From a virus: DNA of 64,000 nt. The stretch lies in the IMG/VR virus record IMGVR_UViG_3300044624_002142, positions 62,001 to 126,000 of that record, one strand, 5' to 3'. The notes under the pieces are model-generated. The model saw only the letters and a program-made list of their open reading frames with translations, was not told the DNA's origin and did not search any database. Position numbers and translations under genes: made by a program. The first letter of the stretch is position 1; each line of letters begins with the position of its first letter. Of this stretch, positions 44,403-53,649 are shown piece by piece.

Positions 44403-46226
44403 ATGACCTATAAAGACTTCTTCAAAGAATATAACATGAGTCAGATTTCGGTAGGTGGACAACCATCAATTTCTGGACAATCTGGTACATATGCATCACC
44501 AGATGTTACTCAAAACCCCGGTTCTTTTCCAGCTGACAGTTCAAACGTTAATGTTGTACCTCCTGTAGATCAAGACATTAAGTCCAAAATTGACCCAGAA
44601 CAGTATAAAAAAGACGTTGAAGACGTTAAAACTAAGGTCACTCCTGATGATATCATTCAGGGAATGCAATATGAACTCAAGAAACAGATTTATAAGAACA
44701 AGATGGTTGCTAAAGAAACAGTTGTTCAAAATTTGAAAGAAAACCCACGTTATTATCGTGATCTTGGTATGATGGGAATGACTCCTGATATGATGAATGA
44801 GTCAACTGAACCATTATTGCTTGAAGAAGAAGATCTCAATGAAAAGTTGGATCTTCGTGCTGATCGTACAAACAACAAAATTATAGTAATATCCACGTTG
44901 GAAAATGCAAGAGAAGCTGGAAATGAAACATATCGTAATAAAGATGCGTTAAAAGGAAATGGTTTTAGATGGGATCCAACTATTACTGCGTGGACGATTG
45001 ACGCTGACAAGTTTGGTGTAGCCACATCAGTTATTAGATATATCAATTCGGGATACAAGTGGGATGTAAAAAAGAATACATGGATCGCACCAGCTGGGGA
45101 TTCTAAGTTAGAAGATTTAATTCAAAAGATAGAAGATCTTCCTGATTTTGTGATGGGTGATGCTAATATTAGCAGAAGTCAAGAACTTGCCATTAAGATT
45201 GAAAACTTCATTAAACAACTTGCAGATGCGGTTCAAGGAGCATCTACAAGTGGTCAGATTGCAGAATATTTAGCATTTAGTAAGAGATTTAGAAAGTACA
45301 GTTTCAATAACACATTGTTAATTTTCATTCAAAAACCTAATGCAACTCACGTTGCTGGATTCAATGCGTGGAAAAAGATGGGCGTAACAGTAAACAAAGG
45401 TGCTAAGGCTATTTATATTTACGCTCCTATTACCAAGAAGGAAGATGATATTAAATCTGGGGATGAAGGACTTGATACCGAAATTACAAAGAAGAATTTA
45501 ATGTTTTTCAGAGCCGTTCCAGTTTTTGACATTAGTGATACGGACGCTGATGAAAAAGGTGTAAGACCACAAAAGCCAGAATGGCATGATCCAAATACTC
45601 CAAGCGAAGTTGCGGATAGAATATTTGAATATGCATTGGAGTTTTGTAAAGACAAGGGTATCAAGATTACTCATGAAGATGCAAAAGGCGGAGAAATGGG
45701 ATGGGCAATGGGAGATCACATCAATTTGACAAGTAATATAGCAGGTGTTAATAAACTTGCTACGTTAATACATGAAATTGCTCACTCACTATTACATTTT
45801 AAAGATAGTTCTGTATTTTTCGGAGATGAATATACATTGAACTTGACACGGGCTCAAGCCGAACTTCAAGCCGAATCAATTTCATATACAGTATTGAAGA
45901 ACTATGATCTTCCAGTGACCCACCAAGCAACATATCTTGCTTTATGGAAAGCTGATAAAGATGCCGTCATTAAGAACATGACTATCATCAAGAAGGTAGC
46001 CAATTTTATTATCGATGGTATTGACGCTGTTGCTAATGATAAACAGAAAGAACAACCAATGAACGAAAATCAAAAGGAGAAGATTGGGGATATTATCCGT
46101 GATATGGCCAATCAATCCAAAACACGTGAACGTGTTGAACAAAAATATGGAAACTTTGAAGCTATTAAGAAGTTGATGGAAGAAAAGTGGGAAGAAAAGA
46201 AAAAGAGACGTAATTATGGACTCTAA
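44403..46226 (+). CDS. ArdC-like antirestriction protein with capsid-targeting-like N-terminus
   Basis: 607 residues. The N-terminus 'MTYKDFFKEY' resembles the capsid-targeting peptides of T4 internal proteins. Residues about 80-125 are a helical DUF5661-like segment shared with the protein at 46410-47036. Residues about 260-350 match the ArdC N-terminal ssDNA-binding domain ('YSFNNTLLIFIQKPNATHVA' then 'GFNAWKKMGVTVNKGAKAI'). A zinc-metalloprotease domain follows with 'HEIAH' at 457-461 and 'AELQAES' downstream as third-ligand region. ArdC protects incoming DNA from restriction. Packaging in the head and ejection with the genome would fit this design; that is inference. Confidence 0.82.
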   Translation: MTYKDFFKEYNMSQISVGGQPSISGQSGTYASPDVTQNPGSFPADSSNVNVVPPVDQDIKSKIDPEQYKKDVEDVKTKVTPDDIIQGMQYELKKQIYKNKMVAKETVVQNLKENPRYYRDLGMMGMTPDMMNESTEPLLLEEEDLNEKLDLRADRTNNKIIVISTLENAREAGNETYRNKDALKGNGFRWDPTITAWTIDADKFGVATSVIRYINSGYKWDVKKNTWIAPAGDSKLEDLIQKIEDLPDFVMGDANISRSQELAIKIENFIKQLADAVQGASTSGQIAEYLAFSKRFRKYSFNNTLLIFIQKPNATHVAGFNAWKKMGVTVNKGAKAIYIYAPITKKEDDIKSGDEGLDTEITKKNLMFFRAVPVFDISDTDADEKGVRPQKPEWHDPNTPSEVADRIFEYALEFCKDKGIKITHEDAKGGEMGWAMGDHINLTSNIAGVNKLATLIHEIAHSLLHFKDSSVFFGDEYTLNLTRAQAELQAESISYTVLKNYDLPVTHQATYLALWKADKDAVIKNMTIIKKVANFIIDGIDAVANDKQKEQPMNENQKEKIGDIIRDMANQSKTRERVEQKYGNFEAIKKLMEEKWEEKKKRRNYGL

Positions 46227-46413
46227 ACCACCGGGGGATTGGTATATTATCGGTTCCCAAAAGAAAATTCAAGATCCATTGATTGGTCATCCTGCAATGA
46301 AAGGTCGTAGATGGCAAATTGATTATGCATATCCATCCAATGGTTACAGTAAAATGCAGCAAGCAGAAAGAGAAGCGTCACAACACAAACATAAAGGTAA
46401 TAACCGACCATGA
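46216..46413 (+). CDS. Hypothetical protein (65 aa)
   Basis: Not recognised. A basic, Gly/Pro/Tyr-rich small protein ('PPGDWYIIGSQKKIQDPLIG', 'GRRWQIDYAYPSNGYSKMQQ') without a membrane segment. It overlaps ArdC by 11 nt and the next gene by ATGA, so it is expressed with virion-type genes. Confidence 0.6.
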   Translation: MDSKPPGDWYIIGSQKKIQDPLIGHPAMKGRRWQIDYAYPSNGYSKMQQAEREASQHKHKGNNRP

Positions 46414-47036
46414 AGTATAAAGATTTTTTTATTAACGAAGATGAACAACTTAAAGGTGGAGTTGGTGATGCAACCGCACCTTCAACTGTAAATCCAGCAC
46501 AACTTGCAATGGGTGTTCAAATTGAAATGGAACATACCAATGATGAAAAGATTGCAACCGAAATTGCATTGGATCATTTAACTGAAGATCCTGAATATTA
46601 TACCAAGTTGGTTGCTTCTGGACTTGCAAAGGAATTTAAACCCCAAGCTAACTCTGGTTTTGGCGATCCTAAACAAAGTTTTAATGATAAAGCCAGATTA
46701 GGAACAGATGTAACATGTACTCCCGGAAATAATATTGTGGGAAAAATTGGTACAACTCCACAAGGTCAAGTTAAAGACAGTGAACCGGTTGGTCCAAGTA
46801 AAAATGTAAGTGTTGAACTAGATATTGACGAACCACAACTCAATGAGTATATTCAGATATTTAGAGAACATCTGTTATCTGAGAAAAACGTACCTACCAA
46901 CAAAAAACTTTGGGCAAGAGCTAAAGCTGCTGCTAAACGTAAGTATAAAGTATATCCAAGTGCGTATGCAAATGGATGGGCTGTTAAATGGTATAAAAAA
47001 CACGGTGGTAGTTGGTATAAATCAAAAAAGAAATGA
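46410..47036 (+). CDS. DUF5661-like protein with basic C-terminal module
   Basis: 208 residues. 'MKYKDFFINEDEQ' matches the N-terminus of the ArdC-like protein and includes INE, an (I/L)xE site as cut by T4-type prohead protease. Residues 29-72 ('MGVQIEMEHTNDEKIATEIA', 'LTEDPEYYTKL') are the DUF5661 pattern. The C-terminus 'PTNKKLWARAKAAAKRKYKV', 'YPSAYANGWAVKWYKKHGG' is a basic module common in large-phage structural proteins. Probably a head-internal or DNA-associated protein. Confidence 0.78.
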   Translation: MKYKDFFINEDEQLKGGVGDATAPSTVNPAQLAMGVQIEMEHTNDEKIATEIALDHLTEDPEYYTKLVASGLAKEFKPQANSGFGDPKQSFNDKARLGTDVTCTPGNNIVGKIGTTPQGQVKDSEPVGPSKNVSVELDIDEPQLNEYIQIFREHLLSEKNVPTNKKLWARAKAAAKRKYKVYPSAYANGWAVKWYKKHGGSWYKSKKK

Positions 47037-48115
47037 TCAAATTATCTGAAATAGCAAGAGAAATTCTTTCTGGTGGAAATACAAAAAATTTATTTGGATC
47101 ATTATCAAATAGAGTAACCACCGAAGAAATGCATGGTGTATTTGGTGAGTTAAAAAAGAAACTCGCCAAGAAGTTTTCCAGCTTCAATAATACAACCAAG
47201 TTGTCAAGTCGTCAAGATCATGGCGATATTGATATTGTTGTTGTACCACCAGCCGGACAATCAACAAAAGATATTATAATTAATGCGGTAGGAACCAATA
47301 TTGTTCGAAATACTGAACCTAATCCTATTGTAACATCAAATGGCAATGTATATCAACCAAAACAAATGTACGTTACCACCAATGGTAATATTTTTTCGAT
47401 TCTTTATCGTCCAGACAAGTTGGATAAACAAGTTCATATTGATTTTATTGTTGCAAAAGACGAAGAAGATGCTCGTAACAAACAAGATTATCTAGCATAC
47501 AACGATTTTTCAGGTATTGTTGGAGTTATATCTAGAAAACTTGGATTCAAGTATGGTAGTGACGGTTTCTTTAAGATCTTTGTTGATAAAAAAGGTCAAA
47601 ACAGATTTATTTTTATCACTAAAAATCTTCGTGATGCTCAAAAGATTCTTGGATTTCGTAAAGTTGATACCAATTTTTCTAATATTAAGAGTGAAGATGA
47701 TATTATTGAATATATCAAGACATCTCCATTATTTGATATACGTCAATTGAGTGGTGAATTAAATAATGGAGATCGTAAAAAGATGCGTAGTGAACGTCAA
47801 TCTGCACAATACATTCGTGACCAATTATTGCAAAGTGGTCAACGTCGTACAGTGGATGATGATGATTACTTTTTCAAGTCATTGTTTCCTTCTTTATATG
47901 ATCAAGTGGAAAAAGAAAAACAAAAGTTAGACACTGATATAATTAATACTGAAAAGTATACTGGTGAATGGATCATAAACACCTTCAATTTGAAGCCAGG
48001 CAAGGTTATAGGACAAGTTAAAGACGTTTTGAACAAAGAGTACGGTGACAACTTGAACAATACACCAGAAGACCAAGTAATTAATACCGTAAAACAATAT
48101 TTATCAACGATATGA
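47033..48115 (+). CDS. Nucleotidyltransferase-fold protein
   Basis: 360 residues. 'SRQDHGDIDIVVVPP' (D65, D67) is the metal-binding pair of the nucleotidyltransferase superfamily, preceded by 'KKLAKKFSSF'; 'KQVHIDFIVA' may supply the third acid. The C-terminal half is helical and basic. Its substrate is not clear; in large phages such proteins lie in structural regions. The start 'MIKLSEIAREIL' is like small-phage virion proteins. It overlaps both neighbours by ATGA. Confidence 0.68.
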   Translation: MIKLSEIAREILSGGNTKNLFGSLSNRVTTEEMHGVFGELKKKLAKKFSSFNNTTKLSSRQDHGDIDIVVVPPAGQSTKDIIINAVGTNIVRNTEPNPIVTSNGNVYQPKQMYVTTNGNIFSILYRPDKLDKQVHIDFIVAKDEEDARNKQDYLAYNDFSGIVGVISRKLGFKYGSDGFFKIFVDKKGQNRFIFITKNLRDAQKILGFRKVDTNFSNIKSEDDIIEYIKTSPLFDIRQLSGELNNGDRKKMRSERQSAQYIRDQLLQSGQRRTVDDDDYFFKSLFPSLYDQVEKEKQKLDTDIINTEKYTGEWIINTFNLKPGKVIGQVKDVLNKEYGDNLNNTPEDQVINTVKQYLSTI

Positions 48116-49812
48116 ACGAACTTACAAAAGATCAATGGGAAAAAAGCATGTCAACTGGATTTGGTGATGGTGATCATCCAATCAATCATAACAATCCACA
48201 TCACGATAAATTGGTGGTTAAGTTGGAAAATGCTGAAATGGCTATGAGTGATATGACAAAAACTATTAAGTACAGTGAAGATTTGCAAAAGATGTTCAAT
48301 GTAAATGATGATTTGGAAGATTGGGTTAAGGCCAAGTTGAATCATGCTGCAGATTATATTGCCACGGTGAGAGACTATTTGAAGTTTTATCATGATGAAA
48401 AGTCATTGGGTACCTCTGATCAAGAAATTAACGAAAAGTGGACTCGTAAATATAAAACAAGTATTGATTGTTCTAACCCAAAAGGATTTAGTCAAAAAGC
48501 ACATTGTGCAGGTCGTAGAGCACGTCGTGCTGGAAAACAGACACGTAGTAGTTCTGTAAGTGAAATCGAAGTGTATAATGAAGTTCTCAAGGATTTGATT
48601 GAAGATATTCTTGAAGAAGATAGTGCAATGGCCATGGGTGCAGTCAAACAAATCAATAATGATGCACAAGAACTTCAATCAATGTTGAAACCTCAGATGG
48701 AACTTCCTGATTGGTGTAAGTCTAAACTGAATTTGGCGGGTGAATATCTTGATGACGTTTATCATCACTTGGATCACTTTGGACCCGAAGGGCGTGAACT
48801 TGACGAAGTTTCAGATCCAAACGAACCTGATTTTTATAAACGTAGAAGTAAGCCAACATTACGTCTTGTTATTCCCGAAATAGCATATTGGGTTTCACCC
48901 ACTGGTGAACTTATTAAGGTTGGAGATCACACACAGTGGGTCAGAGATAATCGTGCTAATATAATAGGATTCAACGCACGTGAACCATTGACCTCTGCGT
49001 TTAGAAATGGATATGTCCGTTTAGTGTATATACCCCAAGATAACTTTGTCAACCTTCATAACTCTGGAGAAGACGATGGAACGAACGGATTTTATATAAA
49101 TGGAAATCAAAGATCTGGTACTCCTCCGTTAACTTCACAGACAAAAGACGCAATACGTCAGTTTGTTAAAGAAAAGAATGTTCTTGTAATTGTTGATGAT
49201 CGTGGTACACTACGAATTGACGAAATCATGAACGAATTATTTAGTAAAACACTATCTACAGCTGCACTTGCTGCTGCCACTATGTTTGGCACACCACAAA
49301 CGCAAGCCAATGCACCAGTAACACCTACGGCTTCAGTAACAACTACTGTACAAAAACAATCACCTTATACAGTAGAAGATATTATTGCAGCAACATTAGT
49401 TGATGAAGCTGGTGGTGAAAAGAATGCTGAACATGGAATGCATGCTGTTTTGAATGTTATTATGAATCGTGTCAAGGGTGATATCCGAAAAGGTGCAATG
49501 GAATGTTTGCGTCCAAAACAGTTTAGTGGTTGGAATAAGGTTAATAAGAAGAGTGCAGACGACATCAAAAAGTTTATTGATTCAAAACGTGGTCATAAAC
49601 AATTTAAAAATGCTTTGATGTTGGTTGGTCAAGCAAAAAACAAATCTCTTACAGACATTACTAAAGGATCCAATCACTTTTTAAATGTACAGTTGACCAA
49701 ACAACAACGTAAAGGTGGAAATTTGCCATCTTGGTATGATTCAAATAAAGTTGTTGCCGATGTTGGAAAACACAGATTCTTGAAGTTAGAAGAGATTTAT
49801 GAACTTTCCTGA
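48112..49812 (+). CDS. Multidomain protein with SleB-like cell-wall hydrolase domain
   Basis: 566 residues. Two similar helical segments ('LEDWVKAKLNHAADYIATV' near 67-85 and 'LPDWCKSKLNLAGEYLDDV' near 199-217) flank a Cys/basic module ('SIDCSNPKGFSQKAHCAGRR'). A middle domain (about 245-375) is unrecognised, and a hydrophobic 'TAALAAATMFG' follows. The C-terminal 140 residues match SleB/Hydrolase_2 peptidoglycan hydrolases ('LVDEAGGEKNAEHGMHAVLN', likely catalytic E432; 'KQFSGW'). It may digest the wall during DNA entry or lysis. It sits among virion-type genes, so entry is more likely. Confidence 0.83.
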   Translation: MNELTKDQWEKSMSTGFGDGDHPINHNNPHHDKLVVKLENAEMAMSDMTKTIKYSEDLQKMFNVNDDLEDWVKAKLNHAADYIATVRDYLKFYHDEKSLGTSDQEINEKWTRKYKTSIDCSNPKGFSQKAHCAGRRARRAGKQTRSSSVSEIEVYNEVLKDLIEDILEEDSAMAMGAVKQINNDAQELQSMLKPQMELPDWCKSKLNLAGEYLDDVYHHLDHFGPEGRELDEVSDPNEPDFYKRRSKPTLRLVIPEIAYWVSPTGELIKVGDHTQWVRDNRANIIGFNAREPLTSAFRNGYVRLVYIPQDNFVNLHNSGEDDGTNGFYINGNQRSGTPPLTSQTKDAIRQFVKEKNVLVIVDDRGTLRIDEIMNELFSKTLSTAALAAATMFGTPQTQANAPVTPTASVTTTVQKQSPYTVEDIIAATLVDEAGGEKNAEHGMHAVLNVIMNRVKGDIRKGAMECLRPKQFSGWNKVNKKSADDIKKFIDSKRGHKQFKNALMLVGQAKNKSLTDITKGSNHFLNVQLTKQQRKGGNLPSWYDSNKVVADVGKHRFLKLEEIYELS

Positions 49813-50080
49813 TTTTCCAACATCTATGAACGATCCAATCTTTCAAAGTTTGGTTCGTAGAAAGAAACAAGGAGAAGATACAACACTTCCTTCTATACAG
49901 GAGTTTCCACAGTCAGATATTGACGAGTTGGAATCTTTTTGTAGATCACATGGTATATTAGGATTTAACTGTGGAAGAATGAATCCTAAGGCTGCATTAC
50001 AAATGTTGAAATCAAAATTAGGTGTAGTAACTCATAAAGAAGTTACAAATTCACAAATAAAACAAATATTGAAAGGTTAG
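49799..50080 (+). CDS. Hypothetical protein (93 aa)
   Basis: Not recognised. N-terminal Phe/Pro-rich start, then 'SDIDELESFCRSHGILGFNC' and a basic helix ending in 'TNSQIKQILKG'. The first ATG overlaps the SleB gene by 14 nt; a second ATG nine codons later (49826) is an alternative start. It probably belongs to the same late unit. Confidence 0.6.
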   Translation: MNFPDFPTSMNDPIFQSLVRRKKQGEDTTLPSIQEFPQSDIDELESFCRSHGILGFNCGRMNPKAALQMLKSKLGVVTHKEVTNSQIKQILKG

Positions 50081-50097
50081 TCAATATTTATTAAATT

Positions 50098-50664
50098 ATG
50101 AACTTTGAGAACCAACTTTTAGAAAAAATCCTTAAATTGGATGAAGATCTTGCAGCTTGGTTTGGTAAAGGTCCGACAGGCAGTTCAACTGGTGGTGGAT
50201 GGGATAGATACGACAGTACCGGTAAAAAGGTAGGTAAGTGTGGTGATAGCAAAAAAGGTAGTCCATATGCAGCTTGTTTAGGTAAAAAGTATGCTCAGAG
50301 ACTACGTTCTAAGGGTGGTAAGAAAGCTATTGCTAATTGGGTAAAACGTAAGAGAACCGCACAACGTAAATCTGGTCATGGTAAAAAGGGTGTCGGTACA
50401 ACTGGACGTAAACCAGTCAGAGTGAGTTACAAAGAAGAATTGTGTGAAGTATTTACAATTCAAAATAAAGCCAACTTAAAAAATGATTTGGTTCAATTTT
50501 TGAGAAATGAATTTGAAGACGGTGATATTAAAGCTGTTCATCACGGCTTGAGTACAACTGAATATAAACCAAGTGATTGGTATGAATATATGGCCGACAA
50601 TCTTATCAATCGTTTAATTCAGTATTTTCAGACAACCACAGGTCAAACAGAAAGAGACATGTAA
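50098..50664 (+). CDS. DUF5872-like basic protein
   Basis: 188 residues. The region 'AWFGKGPTGSSTGGGWDRYD' (18-37), then 'CGDSKKGSPYAACLGKKYA' and 'GKKAIANWVKRKRTAQRKSG' is typical of DUF5872-type modules in large phages, very basic and Gly-rich, likely DNA-binding. The C-terminal 70 residues are a separate acidic helical part. A TATTTAT element 6 nt before the start codon is shared with three nearby genes. Confidence 0.75.
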   Translation: MNFENQLLEKILKLDEDLAAWFGKGPTGSSTGGGWDRYDSTGKKVGKCGDSKKGSPYAACLGKKYAQRLRSKGGKKAIANWVKRKRTAQRKSGHGKKGVGTTGRKPVRVSYKEELCEVFTIQNKANLKNDLVQFLRNEFEDGDIKAVHHGLSTTEYKPSDWYEYMADNLINRLIQYFQTTTGQTERDM

Positions 50665-50674
50665 AGGATATATT

Positions 50675-51625
50675 ATGAATAAAGTTTACGCTATTTTAAG
50701 TTTATTATTATTAACAAGTTGTGCGACGGTTAGACCTCAAACACAAGAAACTAAAAATCAAGATACAATTGCTAAAGAAGAAAAGAAGGTAGATAAAACT
50801 TTAGATCAAATTGGTAAGAATGAACAAGGTAAAAAGTCTCAAACGTCTACATTGGCACAAGGAATTCAACATTCGTTAAATCAGGTTACAAACCCACCGA
50901 TTCAAGTTGAAACTGCTAAATCTTTGAATGAACGTGTTGTTTCTATTGTTGGATCTCCAAATATTGATGAAATGAAACGAATCAAGGCAACTGTCGATCT
51001 TTTGAATTCAGCTGTTGAAGAAGAACGAAAGAAGGGTCAAGAATTGTTAAATAAACGTGATGAAATTATTATCAAACTTCAACAAGAAAATGCCGAACTC
51101 AATCAAAAGTATGATGACCAAATGTGGGAATTGACTGATAAAGCCAAAGAACAAGCAAAAATTGCTGATGCCAATAAAGCTACATTGGATGCGATGAGTG
51201 GTATGTTTGGTTTGAATGCGGTATGGTGGGGATTGAAGAAGTTCTTTTTCAATTTTTTAACTTTCATTATTGTATTTGGTATAATTTTTCTTGTGTTACG
51301 TATATTGAGTACACTCAATCCCGTTGCAGCGGCTGCTTTTGGTATATTTAATTTAATTGGCACAACACTATTAAGTATGATCAAGACATTGACGCCAAAC
51401 GCATTTGAAATGTTAAACTTTACAACTAACGATAAAGTAAATGAATATAAGTCACCACTTACAAAAATTGTGGATGTAATTCAAGAGTTGCGAGAAAAAC
51501 AAAAAGACGCACCAGATATGTCTGTTACACTTGATCAAATATTAAAGAAGTTTGATAAAGAAATGGATACGGATGAAAAACATTTGATTGATAAAATATT
51601 GTCTGAACTCAGATGGCGTAGATAA
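50675..51625 (+). CDS. Lipoprotein with coiled coil and C-terminal membrane segments (candidate unimolecular spanin)
   Basis: 316 residues. A lipoprotein signal ends in 'LLLTSC' with lipid-attachment Cys16. A long charged, coiled-coil region covers about 96-165. Hydrophobic segments at about 188-212 and 216-238 follow, then a charged tail. A lipobox plus a distal transmembrane segment is the design of unimolecular spanins, which fuse the inner and outer membranes at lysis. The two hydrophobic segments and 75-residue tail are longer than in the classical T1 protein. Position 0.9 kb after the SleB-type hydrolase gene supports a lysis role. A Shine-Dalgarno-like AAAGGA precedes the start. Confidence 0.72.
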   Translation: MNKVYAILSLLLLTSCATVRPQTQETKNQDTIAKEEKKVDKTLDQIGKNEQGKKSQTSTLAQGIQHSLNQVTNPPIQVETAKSLNERVVSIVGSPNIDEMKRIKATVDLLNSAVEEERKKGQELLNKRDEIIIKLQQENAELNQKYDDQMWELTDKAKEQAKIADANKATLDAMSGMFGLNAVWWGLKKFFFNFLTFIIVFGIIFLVLRILSTLNPVAAAAFGIFNLIGTTLLSMIKTLTPNAFEMLNFTTNDKVNEYKSPLTKIVDVIQELREKQKDAPDMSVTLDQILKKFDKEMDTDEKHLIDKILSELRWRR

Positions 51626-51631
51626 ATTAAA

Positions 51632-51660
51632 TTGAGTATTGTCATATCATAAGATATACT
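51632..51660 (+). promoter_or_regulatory. Candidate sigma70-type early promoter
   Basis: TTGAGT (51632-51637), a 17-nt spacer and TATACT (51655-51660), close to the sigma70 consensus. It lies in the 96-nt gap before the 101-residue gene at 51722 and the helicase gene, giving a leader of about 55 nt. The gap also holds CTAAATA at about 51696, a possible late-type element. Confidence 0.55.
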
Positions 51661-51721
51661 GTGTTTATCGTTAATGAATTATAATTTAGTGTGTGCTAAA
51701 TAAGCCACTAGTTATAGACGT

Positions 51722-52027
51722 ATGAACATGAAGTATTATATTATCGACAAACAAGTCAGCAAAAATCCTGCTATTTTTAACACACTACAAGATCTAGTTT
51801 CAACACTAGAACGTGTAGTGGAATATAAGTTTAAAATGACTCGTAAACAGTATATGCAGAATTTGATTGATTTGGGTCACGGTATTGATGATCCACTTGG
51901 TAGAATATTTACTGAGTCGATGTCTGAATATGTCGAAGTTGGTGTAATAAAAAACAATTCATGCGTCCGATGTAATGTACATGAAGTAGCACAATACTCT
52001 AAGTACCGTGACGAAATGGGACATTGA
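51722..52027 (+). CDS. Hypothetical protein (101 aa)
   Basis: Not recognised. Helical, with 'LQDLVSTLERVVEYKFKMTR' (24-43) and 'RKQYMQNLIDLGHGIDD' near the centre, and a C-terminal 'SCVRCNVHEV' with two Cys. An ATG two codons in is an alternative start. It precedes the helicase gene by 2 nt and shares the promoter at 51632-51660. Confidence 0.62.
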   Translation: MNMKYYIIDKQVSKNPAIFNTLQDLVSTLERVVEYKFKMTRKQYMQNLIDLGHGIDDPLGRIFTESMSEYVEVGVIKNNSCVRCNVHEVAQYSKYRDEMGH

Positions 52028-52029
52028 AT

Positions 52030-53649
52030 ATGATAAATATTGATATTGAGTGGGGAGAACCATATCAACTGACAGATGAAACAAGATTGTGGAGACGTGA
52101 CGGATTGATTCCTGTCACATATCGTACTGAATTCTTTTTATACTGGAAAGGTAATAGTTTTAAACTCAAAGACAAAGGTTATGGCGTTCTTAAAAAGGAC
52201 AATGATTGGTATTTGACACAAACAAAGACCACTAAAGATCAATTTACTAAAACAAAAACAAAAACAAAAGAAATTATATCAGAAGATATAGTTCTTAAAC
52301 CGCATACAATGAAACACTCTGATGGGTTACGCCCATGGCAGGTGGAAAGTGTTGCAAAACTCTGTTCAGTGATTGATAAATGGGGATGTGGAATTGATGG
52401 AAGCGATGTAGGCGTTGGTAAAAGTTATATTGCGTGTGGCGTTGCTCGAGAGTTAGACATGGACATTCTTATAGTGTGTCCTAAAGCTGTTATGGAGAGC
52501 TGGAGACGGGTTATAGTGAATCATTTCAAGATGAAAACCAAATTGATTGGTATCATCAACTATGAACTTCTTCGTATGGGACGATCAGACTCTATGATTG
52601 CATCATATGTTAAGAACCGAAAAACTCATGTCAACGAATTTAAGTGGAAAATTCCAAAGTCTACATTGATTATTTGGGACGAAAGTCAAAAGTTAAAGGG
52701 TGCAACTACAAAAAATAGTGAGGTGTGTTTAAAGGCTCTTAAAGATGGTTATAAAATGTTATTTTGCAGTGCAACAAATGCAACAAATCCTTTGGAATTA
52801 CGTACAGTTGGAATGGCCCTCAAGTTATTTGAAAATAATAGACAGTATTATACTTGGTTATATGCACATGGTGTTACCAAAGGTCGATTTGGATTACAAT
52901 TTAATGGAAACAAAGAAGTATTAAAGAAACTACATAAAGACATATTTGTTAATAGAGGTACCCGTTTGTCAAGAGATACTATTCCAAACTTTCCAGAAAG
53001 TCAGATCATAGCAGAGTGTTATGATATGGAAGAAGAAGCACAACATAAGATCAATGGTATTTATGACGAAATGGAATCTGAACTTGCCAAACTTAAAAAT
53101 AAAGTTAAAAAGGAAAAAAATGATAGTGCAAGTGAACTGACTGCAATTTTAAGAGCGAGACAAAAGGTTGAACTGGTTAAAGTTCCATTATTTGTTGAAA
53201 TGGTTGAAGAAGCGTTGGAAAACAATATGAGTGTTGTATTGTTTGCTAATTTTACGGAAACTATTACTGCTTTATCAAAACGTTTGAATACAACGTGTAT
53301 TGTAAATGGTGTAGTTTCTGATATTGATCGGCAACAAAATATTGATGATTTTCAAGCGGATAAACAACGAGTTATATTGGTTAATATTGCTGCTGGTGGT
53401 GCTGGATTGTCATTACATGATTTGAACGGAAACCATCCACGTATTGCGTTAATTAGTCCATCGTATAGTGCGGTACAAATGAGACAAGCCACAGGACGTG
53501 TATGGCGTGATAGTGCAAAGACTAAAAGTATTCAAAAGATTGTATTTGTTGCAAAAACAGTTGAAGAACGAGTTTGTAATAGTGTAAACGAAAAACTAAA
53601 AAACATGGATTTGTTAAATGACGGTGATTTAAAATATGAAAAAAAATAG
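52030..53649 (+). CDS. SNF2-type DNA helicase/ATPase
   Basis: Superfamily 2 ATPase of 539 residues from the ATG at 52030. 'LRPWQ' (Q-motif-like, 100-104), Walker A 'DVGVGKS' (126-132), 'WDESQ' as the DExx box near 217, motif III 'SATNATNP' and, in the second lobe, 'NIAAGGAGLSLHD' and motif VI 'QATGRVWR'. It translocates on DNA without being a true unwinding SNF2 remodeller; in phages this class aids recombination or replication restart, similar in role to T4 UvsW. The N-terminal 95 residues are a separate small domain. It overlaps the downstream gene by 14 nt. Confidence 0.88.
   Translation: MINIDIEWGEPYQLTDETRLWRRDGLIPVTYRTEFFLYWKGNSFKLKDKGYGVLKKDNDWYLTQTKTTKDQFTKTKTKTKEIISEDIVLKPHTMKHSDGLRPWQVESVAKLCSVIDKWGCGIDGSDVGVGKSYIACGVARELDMDILIVCPKAVMESWRRVIVNHFKMKTKLIGIINYELLRMGRSDSMIASYVKNRKTHVNEFKWKIPKSTLIIWDESQKLKGATTKNSEVCLKALKDGYKMLFCSATNATNPLELRTVGMALKLFENNRQYYTWLYAHGVTKGRFGLQFNGNKEVLKKLHKDIFVNRGTRLSRDTIPNFPESQIIAECYDMEEEAQHKINGIYDEMESELAKLKNKVKKEKNDSASELTAILRARQKVELVKVPLFVEMVEEALENNMSVVLFANFTETITALSKRLNTTCIVNGVVSDIDRQQNIDDFQADKQRVILVNIAAGGAGLSLHDLNGNHPRIALISPSYSAVQMRQATGRVWRDSAKTKSIQKIVFVAKTVEERVCNSVNEKLKNMDLLNDGDLKYEKK

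Noticed and set aside
52024-53649. The helicase as a direct T4 UvsW orthologue
   Set aside because: Motifs are SNF2-like (WDESQ box, VWR in motif VI) and the N-terminal domain is different; only a similar role can be suggested.
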